A stretch of 64,000 nt of DNA from Chelonoidis abingdonii. Taxonomy: Eukaryota > Chordata > Testudines > Testudinidae. Under the pieces are notes generated by a model. It did not search any database. It had not been told where the DNA came from and saw nothing but the letters and a program-made list of their open reading frames with translations. The DNA is taken from positions 201,065,780 to 201,129,779 of the forward strand of contig NC_133770.1 of NCBI RefSeq assembly GCF_003597395.2. Direction: 5' to 3'. Shown here piece after piece: positions 10,868 through 21,468 of the stretch (positions within the stretch are counted from its first letter, which is position 1; every line of letters begins with the position of its first letter). Position numbers and translations under genes: made by a program.

Positions 10868-11855
10868 GCTGAAAGTTATTAGTCATTAATTTCATAACTA
10901 TATAAAATGTCAGCCATTTCCAGAATACAGTTTTTTAAAATGGCATTAACACTAGATAAGGCAACACCAAGAACTAAATACTCATAATAATGTGAAAATT
11001 TAAATCAAATTTTAATAAATGCTGTACAGTATTGGGGCAAAATACTTCAGTAGGTCTCCCTGGGGTCAGCATGGGTGGGAAGAAAGGGTATCTTATCCAA
11101 ACTGTATCTTGACAATATAAGCTAACGGCTAAGTTTCAGGCCAATTCCTGTAAAAAACCAAACCAAACAAAACATTGGTGAAGGTATGGGAACATGAGAG
11201 GAAATTGTACATTTTATAGAAAGTGTTTCTCTTCCCTCCACCCCCACCCCGTTAGACATTGGTGCAATTTAGCTATACAACATACCTATTTACCTCACTG
11301 ACTAGTCCCATTGAAATGAATGGTGATACTCATGCAGTACCATGTTACTCAGTGTGAGCAAAAGAATTCTGTCTTTAAGGCTAGATTTCCTGATAGTATT
11401 ACTCATCTAGGGTACTACTTTTCTCAGAAAGTAGTCCGATTTATTTCAGTGGTACTCTTCTTCAGAGTAGGAACTATACAATACGAATAACAGTGCCAGA
11501 ATATGGCTCCAGTGCTCTTAGCCAAAAAGAAATACAACGATTGTTTGGTATGAATGATACTTTTCCTTTTTAGTGTAAAAGAGGAAACACTAAAAGCTGT
11601 CTGAAAATAGGCAGAAACATATTTTTATGGTAAACATTGTCAGCTACAAGGATTTGTCATAGAAATTAGGCAACTTCCCAGTATCGTCAATCTATTTCCA
11701 GTTCTGCAATTATTAAATGAAAAGAAAACAGTGTAAAAGTAAAATAACTGCAGGCAACATGTATAAAATATGCTTCATGGCAATAATATAAACAATATCA
11801 GTCACATCTCCAAAAAGGGCCCTTTCAGCAATGACACACAATATATAATTCCTTT
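10868..11855. other. No recognised gene; decayed hairpin repeat near 11290-11480
   Basis: 11290-11480 holds repeated GTACTAC, TACTCAT and CAGTGGTACTC phrases resembling short sauropsid hairpin repeats (compare 51000-51110). Otherwise nothing can be supported. Confidence 0.35.
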
Positions 11856-12913
11856 GGGAATTCTGCACCAAAAAAATTCTGTGCACAATATTTAAAAATT
11901 CTGCAAAATTTGTCAATATATAAATGTGGAGGCTCCAGCCTGGCAGTGGGGAGCAGGGAGGTGGGAGATCACCCTGAAGCCTCTCCTCACCCCAGACAGG
12001 GACTCAACGGTGAGGCTGCACCTGACCCTGACACAGTGCAAGTGCTGGGCCTGCCCCAGAAATACCCCGGGGTCCTGCCCCTCTGTGGAAGGTGCACCAG
12101 GTAGAGACAAGCTGGCTTAGCCCAGCTGGATCCAAGCGTGGAGGGGCTTAGTGTGAGGGGATCCAGGTGTGTGGTGTGAGGCAATCTGGCTGCCGGTGGC
12201 ACAGTGGGGGATCTAGATGTACAGGAGCTCGTTGGAGGGTTCCAGATGCAGGGGCAATAGGACTCTATGGTGGGGGGTCCAGATGAAGGTGGCTGAGACT
12301 CAGCAGGGGCGGGTCTGGTTCTGGGGGGCTCAGCAGGATGCTTCAGGTGCTGGGGAAATGGAGCTTGGTGGGGTCAGGGTCTCCGTGTGGAGGGCTGATA
12401 AAGGTGATCCCGGTGAAGAGTGGGTGGAGCTCATCAGGGTGGGGTTTTGATGGGCCTGCTTAGCAGGGGAGCTCCAGCTACAGAGGGGATGCTGCATGCT
12501 AGACTGGCTTCCCCTGTCCCTTCTCCACTGTCCTCTACCCCATCCTCTTCCTCTTCCCACTGTCCCTGCACCTATATCCTCCTCCTTTCACTCCCAGGTG
12601 GCCGAATGACCACCCTCCCTCATCCAGGCAGTTCTGCACTTGCAGAAATCAGGGGTGGGGATAGGGAGACAGTGGCATATGCCCCCGTGTACCTCCCATG
12701 CCTTGCCTCTGTTTGGGGAGGATGATGCCTCCCCACGGTGATTTACCTCTCCATCCACTGCTCTGGGAGCCAGAAATGATGCACCTGGACTGCTGGGGAG
12801 GAGCATGTGACCACTCTTGCGGCTTCCCTTTGCTTCCCCATTATTTTCTACAGAGAACCAAAGAATTCTGCACCAGTCATGAATTTTGAGTGCACACATG
12901 GTGCAGAATTCCC
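11856..12913. mobile_element. 1.06-kb DNA transposon with perfect 15-bp terminal inverted repeats
   Basis: GGGAATTCTGCACCA at 11856-11870 is the exact reverse complement of TGGTGCAGAATTCCC at 12899-12913. Further copies of the phrase lie just inside (AATTCTGTGCACA near 11876 and AAGAATTCTGCACCAG near 12861), giving nested subterminal repeats. The interior is GC-rich and full of short open frames on both strands, none with a domain that I recognise; it is probably non-autonomous. I could not call a target duplication, so the superfamily is open. Confidence 0.7.
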
Positions 12914-15189
12914 CCACGAATAACATATGTATTGAACACAATTACATCAAGTTACACAGCTACTACTTATGATATGTAGTCAATTGTACAATTTATTTGG
13001 CTCAAAACTGTCTTCAGCCTGTTTCAGATTCAATTTTCCCCGACAAGGATTTTGTTTCTCTTGGGAGATCAAAGAATCATCTCTTAAATGAATAGGGGAA
13101 TTAAGTACATTCTGTATAAGTCTTAACTGTTTCCTTTCTTCTGCCATCAGAGCTTCAAGTCTCATACAAATGAGAATTCGTATTCATACAAACAGAGAGT
13201 CTGGGACTTATTTAATCCTCAATAACATTTCAAAAAATAAGTCTTATTCTCCAGTTATGGACAAGTGTAATTGTTAAAGGTCAAAATACTGATAGATAAG
13301 ATGGGACGAGGGAATTGCTGTAACAATCTATCTATACAGAAGCAAAGCTGGTGCAGCAAGATGGGGGTACTTTCTATACCATCTATGTAAACCACCACAG
13401 ATTTAGTGGTGATATCTATGTAATAACTGCACAACTATATACAAAAAGTATCTTATCATATACCTTTGATATCCTAACTTAGGATTTGATACCACGTTAT
13501 TTGAGCGCCATCCATATAAATCAGTAGAAAAGGCGAAGTACCTAGTGGACTTCATGGAGTCTACCTTTCAGAGGGTACATATTCTGCCCGAGGTAGGGGC
13601 TTTTCCTGTGATTAATTTTTAGACTTTATTAAATCCCTGCTCAACTCTTCCCCCCGCCCCTTTTTTTTGTTTCGTTGACAGGAGTTTATTGGGCCAAAGG
13701 GGGTGTCAGTGTTGCAAGTGTCATTTTTAGGGTACAAAGACTTTGGAAAGCATCACCTGCACTCTGCCACAACTGTCTTTTAAAAGAAACACAAATGTTT
13801 CTCTCTTTGCTTCCCTTATCCCCAAATATACTACATTTCACCCAAAATTATGCCGGAATGAGACTCAGAATGGTCAATGATTGGTGCTGAACTGGAGATC
13901 CAAAGGTATGACCTCTTGCTATCCATTAGAGCTAGAAATGGGAGCTTCGTGACATTAAACAGTTAGGTTCAGGCCCCATTTTCCAATGGCAAAAATACTG
14001 GCAGCGTACTGTTTCAGGGTCAATAGTATGCCATCATATCTTAATACTATGATACATTGTGTGCACTTTTGCTGAGAATAAATTAAGTTTTAGTCATGTA
14101 AAATTTTGCATTCATGTAGGTCTAGTATTAGCTAGAGAATGTATTTGGTATGTCTTCTGCTATCCTTCCATTTGACTGTTTTATCATATTTACCCTTGTA
14201 ATTCTCAATATGTTTCTATGGCAAAATAATACAGAACTTTTAAGTTTCCTTAGATAATAACTATAGACTATATAACCTAATGAATAAATGTCTGCACAAA
14301 TACACTGATCAAATCCTGAGTGTTAGAAATTCTGAGTATACATCTTTTATTCGCATCTCAAATTAATCATTTATCTTTTATTCTCAGTGTGAAATGGATC
14401 ATTGCATTTTCTACACTAAATTATCTTTTTCATCCAAAAATATTCTAGATTTAATGAAAATATTTACCCTTTTTGTTCAAGCAAGCAAAACATAATATGC
14501 AGCATTCTTCCCTTCCCGTCCTTTTCTTTTTTAATGAAATTGTACTTTGTATATAGATTAGGTAGTTTTAGATTTGTGGTTTTCAAGGTGAGCCACCTTA
14601 AACATGTGACCATCCATCTACATCAGTACTGAGAAGTTGTTGTTGCTTTTTTAAACGACAACACTCCTAGGTAACGTAAACCTCTAGAACTGAGGGTGAA
14701 ATCCTGTACCTATTGAAGTTAATAGAAATTTTGTCCTTGTCTTCAGTAAGGCCAAGATTTCCTGCAGAGGCCATGACTCAGCAAATCATGCACTTTGTTG
14801 AACCGGAGCCTAAATGCCTATATAAAAAGTGTGAAAAGGTGAACCCTATTCCAATCATGTAGCATTTTCCCATCAAGAAAAACAAAACTTGAGAATTAGT
14901 CTGGATGACTGGATATCACAACGGGTGAAAAGGTTTAAAAATTCAATAGCGCTGTCCTGAATTACAACTCAGACCCTAGTTAAATTGGAAACTTGCTATC
15001 AAAAGACAGTTCTGATTACAACTCTTTCACCCTTATTTAGGAGACTGTGGAACTTTCCAAAAATATGAGGAACGTTTACACGTAAGAGTGTTCTTCAAGC
15101 CTATTTTTAAAACTGAGAATAAAGCAGGAGCAGGGAACTTAGCTCACTAAGAGGGAAAAAAAAGATCATTCATCTTGTAATAGCTGAAG
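12914..15189. other. No recognised gene; weak dyad repeat near 14700-14770
   Basis: AT-rich. 14700-14770 holds ATTGAAGTTAATAGAAATTT and CTTCAGTAAGGCCAAGATTT, a decayed version of the dyad repeat at 36721-36780. Nothing else is supported. Confidence 0.4.
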
Positions 15190-15498
15190 TTCTTCAAGAT
15201 GTGTTGTTACTGTGTGTAGTGCATTTCACATCGTACATGAGCTTCATGCCCCCTGGTGTGAATAATTTTTCCTAGCAATGAAGCCCCACTCTCCTCATAC
15301 TATGAGGAAAGTCCAAAGGGGGCTGTCAGTTCCTTCTTACTGCTAGTTTCCATGACAGAATCTGAAGCAGTGGGAAAGGTGGCTGAGTAGTTCATTACAC
15401 ATAGACACATCATATCTAGAAGAACTCCAGTTACTACAAGGTAAGTAACCTTTCCTTCTTCAAGTGTTTTTCCCTACATGTAGTACACTTCAGGTAAT

Positions 15499-15726
15499 TC
15501 ACAAGCCATGTTTCTCTTGAGGAAGTGAGTGCCTGGAGCCCTGTGCCACTACAAAATGCAGGACTGCCCTTCCCAGGGAGGCATCTAAGGCAGATGCTTC
15601 CACCAGCAAATGATGTCTCGTGCAAGCGTGCACAGAGACCCAGCCTGCTGCTCTGCAGATGTCAGTACTAGGGATATCCTTAAGTGACATTAAGGCTGCC
15701 AGGGATCTTGTCGAGCATGCTCTCAC
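15499..15726 (-). pseudogene. DIRS tyrosine recombinase, C-terminal fragment
   Basis: The 75-residue frame contains STDICRAAGWVSVHACTRHH followed by ALDASLGRAVL. This resembles the C-terminal part of DIRS recombinases, where a conserved block around ICRAA-W-S--T--RHY precedes the end of the protein. The upstream catalytic RHR residues are not readable. The intact enzyme would join a circular DNA intermediate into the host chromosome. It is a dead fragment. Confidence 0.6.
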
Positions 15727-15843
15727 ACTGCCCCCAAGAGGGTCATTGTTCAGTTTGTAGCAGAGTACTATGTGAGTGATCCAAGATCCACTTTAAAAGC
15801 AGCAGAGAATCCTGTGGCACCTTATAGACTAACAGACGTTTTG

Positions 15844-15881
15844 GATCATGAGCTTTCATGGGTGAATATCCACTTCGTCAG
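15844..15881 (-). ncRNA. Hammerhead-ribozyme-like motif with conserved core
   Basis: On the minus strand: CTGACGA (15881-15875), one extra A, stem II GTGGAT/ACCCAT closed by ATTC with one mismatch, GAAA, and a short stem III around GCTCATGA followed by TC. Both conserved boxes match CTGANGA and GAAA. Stem III has one broken pair relative to the copy at 10043-10050. It is the best-preserved core of this family in the window, but the damaged stems make activity doubtful. Confidence 0.5.
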
Positions 15882-15959
15882 ATGCAGGTAGTGGAAATTT
15901 CCAGGGGTAGGTATATATATATGCTAGCAAGCAAGCTAGAGATAATGAGGTTAGTTCAA

Positions 15960-16148
15960 TCAGGGAGGATGAGGCCCTGTTCTAGCAGTTGAGGTGTGAA
16001 AACCAAGGGAGGAGAAACTGGTTTTGTAGTTGGCAATCCATTCACAGTCTTTGTTTAATCCTGAGCTGATGGTGTCAAATTTGCAGATGAATAGAAGCTC
16101 AGCAGTTTCTCTTTGAAGTCTGGTCCTGAAGTTTTTTTGCTGCAGGAT
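15960..16148 (-). pseudogene. Penelope-like GIY-YIG endonuclease, C-terminal fragment
   Basis: Reads ILQQKNFRTRLQRETAELLF, then FDTISSGLNKDCEWIANYK and TSFSSLGFH. In Neptune-like elements this segment follows the GIY-YIG catalytic motif and closes the single RT-endonuclease protein. The RT domain and the YIGQT motif themselves are absent because of 5' truncation. The frame is open from the truncation point to its end, so the copy has suffered few lesions here. Start codons in this frame are irrelevant, as upstream sequence is the inverted arm. Confidence 0.75.
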
Positions 16149-16639
16149 GTCTGTTAGTCTATAAGGTGCCACAGGATTCTCTGCTGCTTTTACAGATTCA
16201 GACTAACACGGCTACCCCTCTGATATAAGATCCACTTTGACATCCCCTGGGCAGAAACAGCCTCTTCCCTTCATCCTCTCCACAAACAAGACAGAGTCTA
16301 GGAGACCTCTTTGAATAGGCTGGGATAGTGAGTCCTCCCCTTGTTTTTTGTCAAGAGGTCTTGTTATGAGAGAACTGGACTTGACATAACCACAGCCATT
16401 TTGTGTATTCAGCCACCATTAACTGGAAGAGAAAACATCAAATAGTTAGGAATAGTTAGAAATTGGACTTTGTTAAGAAAGATGAAACAGTTGCACAGCT
16501 GCAGTGTTGCTAATAAAAATAGATGAAGTGATAAATTCATGAAACTGAGAAGGAGTGTGGATCCCAGGTAACAGTCTCATACCAGGAGAAGGCAGTAAGA
16601 AGGCTGACAAGCGCATCAACAACCTTAAGTCCTTGCACT

Positions 16640-17283
16640 TTCTGTTCACGTCCGAATGCAAACAAGCCTGTGGTCAGGTGACCCTACTCACGAAATAACT
16701 CCCACAGGGTCAGGCCATCAAGTTCCCACCTGTGATCTCTGAAGATATGTCTCCTGAGAGAATCTGCCAGGATATTTTGAACCCCTGGCAGATGGATGGC
16801 AGTCATGGCAACTTGCAGGAGTATGCATGTGTTCCAGTGAGTTGCAAGGGACATGCCCCTTCCTGCTTGTTGACATAACAGATCACTGTCATGTTGTCCA
16901 GTAGCACCAAGATTGACTGACTGAAAATGAAAGGCAAGAAATACTCACAGACTAACTGGACTATTGTCCACTCAAGCATGCAGATGTGGAGCATTAACTC
17001 CTGAGGGGACCACATTGCTTGGACCACCTACCCCTTCCAGGTGGGTTCCCCACTCTGTCAGGGATGTGTCTGTCGTCATAGTCCTCATTAGCAGTGGGGG
17101 AATGAACTGGACCCATATGCAAACCTTTCCCTTGTCCTCCCAGAAGCCAAGGGACTCCAAGACACCAGTGACTTTGCCCACTGTGTACATAGTCCGGCAG
17201 CAGTTTGGCAGCCCCCTTTCTATGCTTGGTGGTGAGCACAAGGAGAGGAGGGGAGCATGGGTGAACTGAGTGGGTGCTGCCAA
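16640..17283 (-). pseudogene. DIRS reverse transcriptase/RNase H fragment
   Basis: Minus-strand frames give TTDTSLTEWGTHLEG (about 17080-17040), WSPQELMLHICMLEW and LLDNMTVICYVNKQEG, in that order. In DIRS-like polymerases these correspond to the RNase H start (DAS--GWG-HL), the linker (WS--E---HIN-LE) and the D-M-T----NKQGG motif. Frame changes at 17000-17030 and stop codons downstream show decay. Further downstream, CSYFVSRVT- and NRKC-like scraps continue the expected order. Confidence 0.6.
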
Positions 17284-17320
17284 AGTGTACTACACATAGG
17301 GACAAGCACTCAAAGAAAAA

Positions 17321-19368
17321 GAGGACTGAACTGAAATGTAGAAGTCAGTGGTGAGGGGTACAATGAAAGACAATATTCATGGGCCACAATGTGAACCCTT
17401 TGAACTGGTGAGAAGGGCTTAATAGCGAACTGACTTATGAACCCACATGAAGAGTGTAAAATACCTCCTTACTCCCACTTCTGGGCTATCTGCATTGCTG
17501 ATCTGCACCTGGGAGAGAGAGTAGCCATCACAGGTCCTCTGGCTCCTTTCTGGCATAGGTGGACAGGCAAGAAAGCGGGGAGAGTACTGCCCAATGAAAC
17601 TGAGCTGGTGCTGAGTGGGATGTACGCTGCACCGGGTATAGTGATGACACAGTTTATTTCTCCTCGAGCAAGGGAGAAACAAGGACTGAACCGTGACTGA
17701 GAGTCACAACTGTGTCCCTAGTGTGCCTCTAGAGTAATCCAATTATGCACTGTCCCTTTCTTAGGTCTCATGGTAACAGACAATATAGTCCAGAAGTAGG
17801 CCACTGAAGTCAATGGGACTAGTCATGTAAGCAACCGCTTTCCAGTATGCGTAAAGAATTCACAGTCTGGCCCTAAATAATCTCCTTTTATGTTGTTCAT
17901 TTGGATTCTAGGCTGAGTTGTTTATAAGACTTAAGACCTGAAAAAAGAGGCGAGAGTCTAGAATAAAAACAATTTTCTGTTAGTGAAATGCAAGTCTATA
18001 TTCTCCCATCCCATCTCTTTGCAGTACAGAAAACAACGTTCTGAAGATGGTATGTGTAGCTAACATAACATCTTGAAAGGTGTTTTAATTTAACAAAAAC
18101 AAGTGGTGAGAAAATTGAATATTGCCATTTACGAAACACAGAGACATTTGGCTGCACTGAGTCTCAGTATACACTTGACAGATGAGTGGAAGAACAATAA
18201 ACCCATTGTTTGTAATGCTTTTGTTTGCTCTTTGCATTAATACTCTTAAATAGGAAAATGACTCTCAATGCTTTTCTCGTGTCTGCTTGTCAGCCATGGC
18301 CTAATTCTATCTTCAGGGGGAAAAATAAGAACCAGGAAGGAAAAAAACACCTTGCAACACAAAATCACTTCTTGATTTAGAAATATGTGAGGGTAACTTA
18401 GGTTTTGTTGACTTATTTATAAGATATATATTAGACATCTAGGTTTTCTTTGGCTCATGGCATTAGAAATAGCTGCAGCAGCAGCAGCTCCTAGATTACT
18501 GAAGGTGAGTGAGCAGCAGGGTTCTCTTCTTTTTTCAGACAGATAAGGGCTTACACACACGAATCTTTCTTCTCATTCTCAGAAATCATCTTGAAACATG
18601 CCTTGGCACAGAATCCTTGGAAACTAGTAATAGAGATAAATCAAGTGGTTTAATTTCTATGTGTTGAAAGAAGGTCTCATTAAATAGCTACTGCAGGTGC
18701 AGCAGAGGTCCAAGGAGCTGTTTCAAAGATTTGTATCTGAAATGCATTTGCACAAAGTTTTCCTATGTCACTCACTGTTCTGGGTTTGTTGTGGATGTAA
18801 AACAGTAATATCTTAAAAGATGGCTAATATTTAGTCCCTAAGAAATCATAACCTTTTTAATTTAATTAATATTATTCATGTATATTTCTGAACTACTTTC
18901 ATTACCAGCACATGCAATTTCCTTGGAGGATTAAAGTTCTTATCTAACTGAGAGGTAGGAGGAGGAAGTTACATTTGCTTAAGAGAGTTTTTATAATTTA
19001 TTAATTTAAAGTATTCCCTATACAGTCAATGTGTCGTTAATAATAAATTATTTGATATTGTCTCATATCCCATAGACAAATATATACATATTTAATATTT
19101 ATATTTTATTATTTAAATATATCAAAATAAATATTGGTGTGTATTTGCATGCAAGCATGTTCACTTTTTTACAAATTTACTCCCTCACAAAAAATAACCA
19201 AACATATATTTTTCTGTGTAAACACACACACACATCCCTCCCACCCTGCTCAAAACCCATGCCTAAATTGAGCATAACAGCTAAGAGAAGCGGAAAGCAT
19301 GCTACACAAGAGCTGAGAAAGGGGAAATTTTGGCCAACAAAATTGAAGCAAGCCCGTACTCTTCTATG
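17321..19368. other. No recognised gene; hairpin-repeat scrap at 17795-17876
   Basis: 17795-17876 contains GAAGTCAATGGGACTAGTCA and CACAGTCTGGCCCTAAA, a decayed copy of a short sauropsid hairpin repeat. The open frames at 17419-17700 overlap on both strands and show no domain. A (CA) run lies at 19223-19234. Confidence 0.4.
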
Positions 19369-19440
19369 AAACGTCCTGTGTTATACTGGAGGTCAGACTA
19401 GATGGTCATGTACTTTCTAGCCTTGGAATCTATGGGATAT
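19369..19440 (+). repeat. CR1 LINE 3'-tail fragment
   Basis: GGAGGTCAGACTAGATGGTC followed by CTAGCCTTGGAATCTATGGG matches the conserved end of CR1-type 3' untranslated regions (intact copies read about GGTCAGACTAGATGATC, then TCTGGCCTTGGAATCTATGA). Everything upstream is missing through 5' truncation. Confidence 0.65.
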
Positions 19441-19738
19441 TCAATACCATGAAAAACAGATAGCACTAGGACTTGTCAAAAATGTCTTCAACATTTTTTT
19501 GCTATGCAAAATTAGATGTTCAACTAAATGAAAGTTTTGGCACATAGCGTCCGCTGAACTTGAAAATTTTCAATTTTTTGGAAGAAAAGTTAATCAGCCA
19601 AAAAAAGCTGGGTTTTGGTTTATGAAAACTAAAAAAAGGAAAGTGTTTATATTTTTCAACGGTTCTAGATAGCATCTTAATTTTTGAGATTTATCTGACA
19701 TCCCTTCATCTCCTCTGCCCTACAATGGGACCACCTCA

Positions 19739-20431
19739 CAGAATCATAGAATCATAGAATATTAGGGTTGGAAGGGACCCCAGGAGGTCATCTAGTCCAC
19801 ACCAACTAAATCATCCCAGCCAGGGCTTTGTCAAGTTGGGCCTAAGGATGGAGATTCCACCACCTCCCTATGTAACCCATTCCAGTGCTTCACCACCCTC
19901 CTAGTGAAATAGTGTTTCCTAATATCAAACCTAGACCTCCGCCACTGCAACTCGAGATCTTTGCTTCTTGTTCTGTCATCTGCCACCACTGAGAACAGCC
20001 GAGCTGCATCCTCTTTGGAACCCTCCTTCAGGTAATTGAAGGCTGCTATCAAATCCCCCCTCATTCTTCTCTTCTGCAGACTAAATAACCCCAGTTCCCT
20101 CAGCCTCTCCTCACAAGTCATGTGCCCCAGCCCCCTAGTCATTTTCGTTGCCCTCCGCTGGACTCTCTTCAATTTGTCCATATCCCTTCTGTAGTGGGGG
20201 GGACCAAAACTGGACACAATACTCCAGGTGTGGCCTCATCAGTGATGAATAGAGGGGAATAATCACTTCCCTCAATTTGTTGACAATGCTCCTACTAACA
20301 ATGCCCAATATGCTGTTGGCCTTCTTGGCAACAAGGGCACACTGCTGACTCATATCCAGCTTCTCATCCACTGTAATCCCCGGATCCTTTTCTGCAGAAC
20401 TGCTGCTTAACCAGCCACCTGTGGTCACCAT
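19739..20431 (-). mobile_element. 5'-truncated CR1 LINE, 3' end
   Basis: On the minus strand it runs from the last part of ORF2 into a short 3' untranslated region with GACCTCCTGGGGTCCCTTCC. It ends in direct repeats of ATTCTATG (19739-19765 as CAGAATCATAGAATCATAG), the signature terminus of CR1 elements. The 5' end is lost at about 20431. It appears to be among the best-preserved CR1 copies in the window. Confidence 0.9.
19831..20431 (-). pseudogene. CR1 ORF2 reverse transcriptase, C-terminal fragment
   Basis: Two overlapping minus-strand frames join into the CR1 ORF2 C-terminus: KDPGITVDEKLDMSQQCALV and RPHLEYCVQFWSP (20431-20190), then DKLKRVQRRATKMTRGLGH, RRMRGDLIAAFNYLKEG and WNGLHREVVESPSL (20190-19831). 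The shift falls in a run of seven G on the plus strand at about 20196-20202. Apart from this the frame is open over roughly 200 codons. The catalytic YXDD part of the enzyme is missing. An intact ORF2 would nick DNA and prime reverse transcription at the target. Confidence 0.9.
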
Positions 20432-21201
20432 ATTCAGATAAATATTCCAACCGAAATATAGGACTGCTTATCTGAGTAGTTGGTCACTATATGGACCACA
20501 GCTGAAGGGTGAAAAGCTGAGTTGACCCTACTAGGATCTGAATTTTTCACTGAGGCAAAAAAGTACTGGGGTATTATCTGCAGGAATCTTCCCTCTAAAC
20601 TTATTGAGAATAAAAGTGTTCCAATACTATTTAGTTAAACTAAGAATTTCAGAAATTATCAGACTTACTGCTTCACAAGAAGTCAAGACCTGTTCCGTGC
20701 TCCACTGCCCTTAAAAGATTTTGTTTTGTAGACTCCATTAATCAACAATAATTGAAAAGCTTTCCAAGGTTTACTATTTATTTTCATGCCACCTACACTC
20801 TATCTTTGTTCTTCCATAGCTTCTTAAGGAACCTGTTATAAAAAGGGGAGAAAGTGGCTTGCAGTGGAGTAGAGATTGACAAAAAATAAATATATAAACA
20901 TCTTTATGTCACCTATTGACACAAGTGGTTGGTCTAGTGATGAGCTCTTAGTTTTCTCTCTCCTTGCTAACCAGTCTATACCTTTTAATCTTCAGTAAGA
21001 GGCTCACATTGCTCTCCATTCTCCCTTCTCTCTTCTCAAATGCCTCATTGATGGTTATAATTTAGCAACTAATGACTGATAAGTGGAAATATTTATCTGA
21101 CATCTATCCTAGCCAGTCCATAGCTCATTGAGGGCTCTTGATTGTATTAAGCACAACACTTCAGCTGCAACCATCCTCTGAAAGCTTCACCCCAAGTTCT
21201 T
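20432..21201. other. No recognised feature
   Basis: AT-rich sequence without a supported gene or repeat. Confidence 0.45.
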
Positions 21202-21204
21202 TCA

Positions 21205-21465
21205 GGCCATGGCTACACTGGTGCTTTACAGCGCTGCAACTTTGGCGCTCAGGGTGTGAAAAAAACACTCCCGAGCGCTGCAAGATACAGCGCTGTAAAG
21301 CCTCAGTGTAAACAGTGCCGCAGCACTGGATCCCGCTCCCAGCGCTGCAACCTACACCGACAGAGGATTGGAGTATGCGCGCACTGGAGAGCTCTCTCCA
21401 GCACTGGAGCTGCGACCACACTCGCACTTCAAAGCACTGCGCAGCAGTTTCAAGTTAGCCATAGC
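21205..21465. mobile_element. MITE of the GGCTACACTGG family
   Basis: Starts GGCCATGGCTACACTGGTGC after a TCA (21202-21204) and ends GTTAGCCATAGC before another TCA (21466-21468). The inner part is itself a dyad: GCTTTACAGCGCTGCAACTT is mirrored by GATACAGCGCTGTAAAGC. The TSD-like TCA on the right is shared with the next element. The right terminus is weaker than the left, so it may be slightly truncated. Confidence 0.55.
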
Positions 21466-21468
21466 TCA

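Larger units (their letters stand above)
15783..16238 (-). mobile_element. Penelope-like element (body 15795-16226) with 12-bp duplication and 40-bp inverted arms
   Basis: The insertion is flanked by AAGATCCACTTT at 15783-15794 and 16227-16238. Positions 15798-15837 and 16149-16188 are a perfect 40-bp inverted repeat containing CACCTTATAGACTAACAGA. On the minus strand the centre encodes the end of a GIY-YIG endonuclease, followed by a hammerhead-like fold and the 3' terminal segment. This is a severely 5'-truncated copy with an inverted tail fragment at its 5' side, a structure reported for Penelope-like elements. It landed inside the DIRS-like relic, so it is the younger of the two. Confidence 0.8.
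15190..17320 (-). mobile_element. DIRS-like retrotransposon relic, split by a Penelope-like insertion
   Basis: Minus-strand remnants give, in order, a reverse transcriptase/RNase H zone (16640-17283) and the end of a tyrosine recombinase (15499-15726). That gene set is characteristic of DIRS elements, which integrate with a tyrosine recombinase and lack target duplications. A sequence near 15459-15491 (TTCCCTACATGTAGTACACT) has an inverted counterpart near 17281-17315, fitting the inverted terminal or circle-junction repeats of DIRS elements. The Penelope-like copy at 15795-16226 has separated the two coding zones. All frames are broken. The limits are approximate; 17320-17700 may also belong to it but shows no domain. 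Confidence 0.65.
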
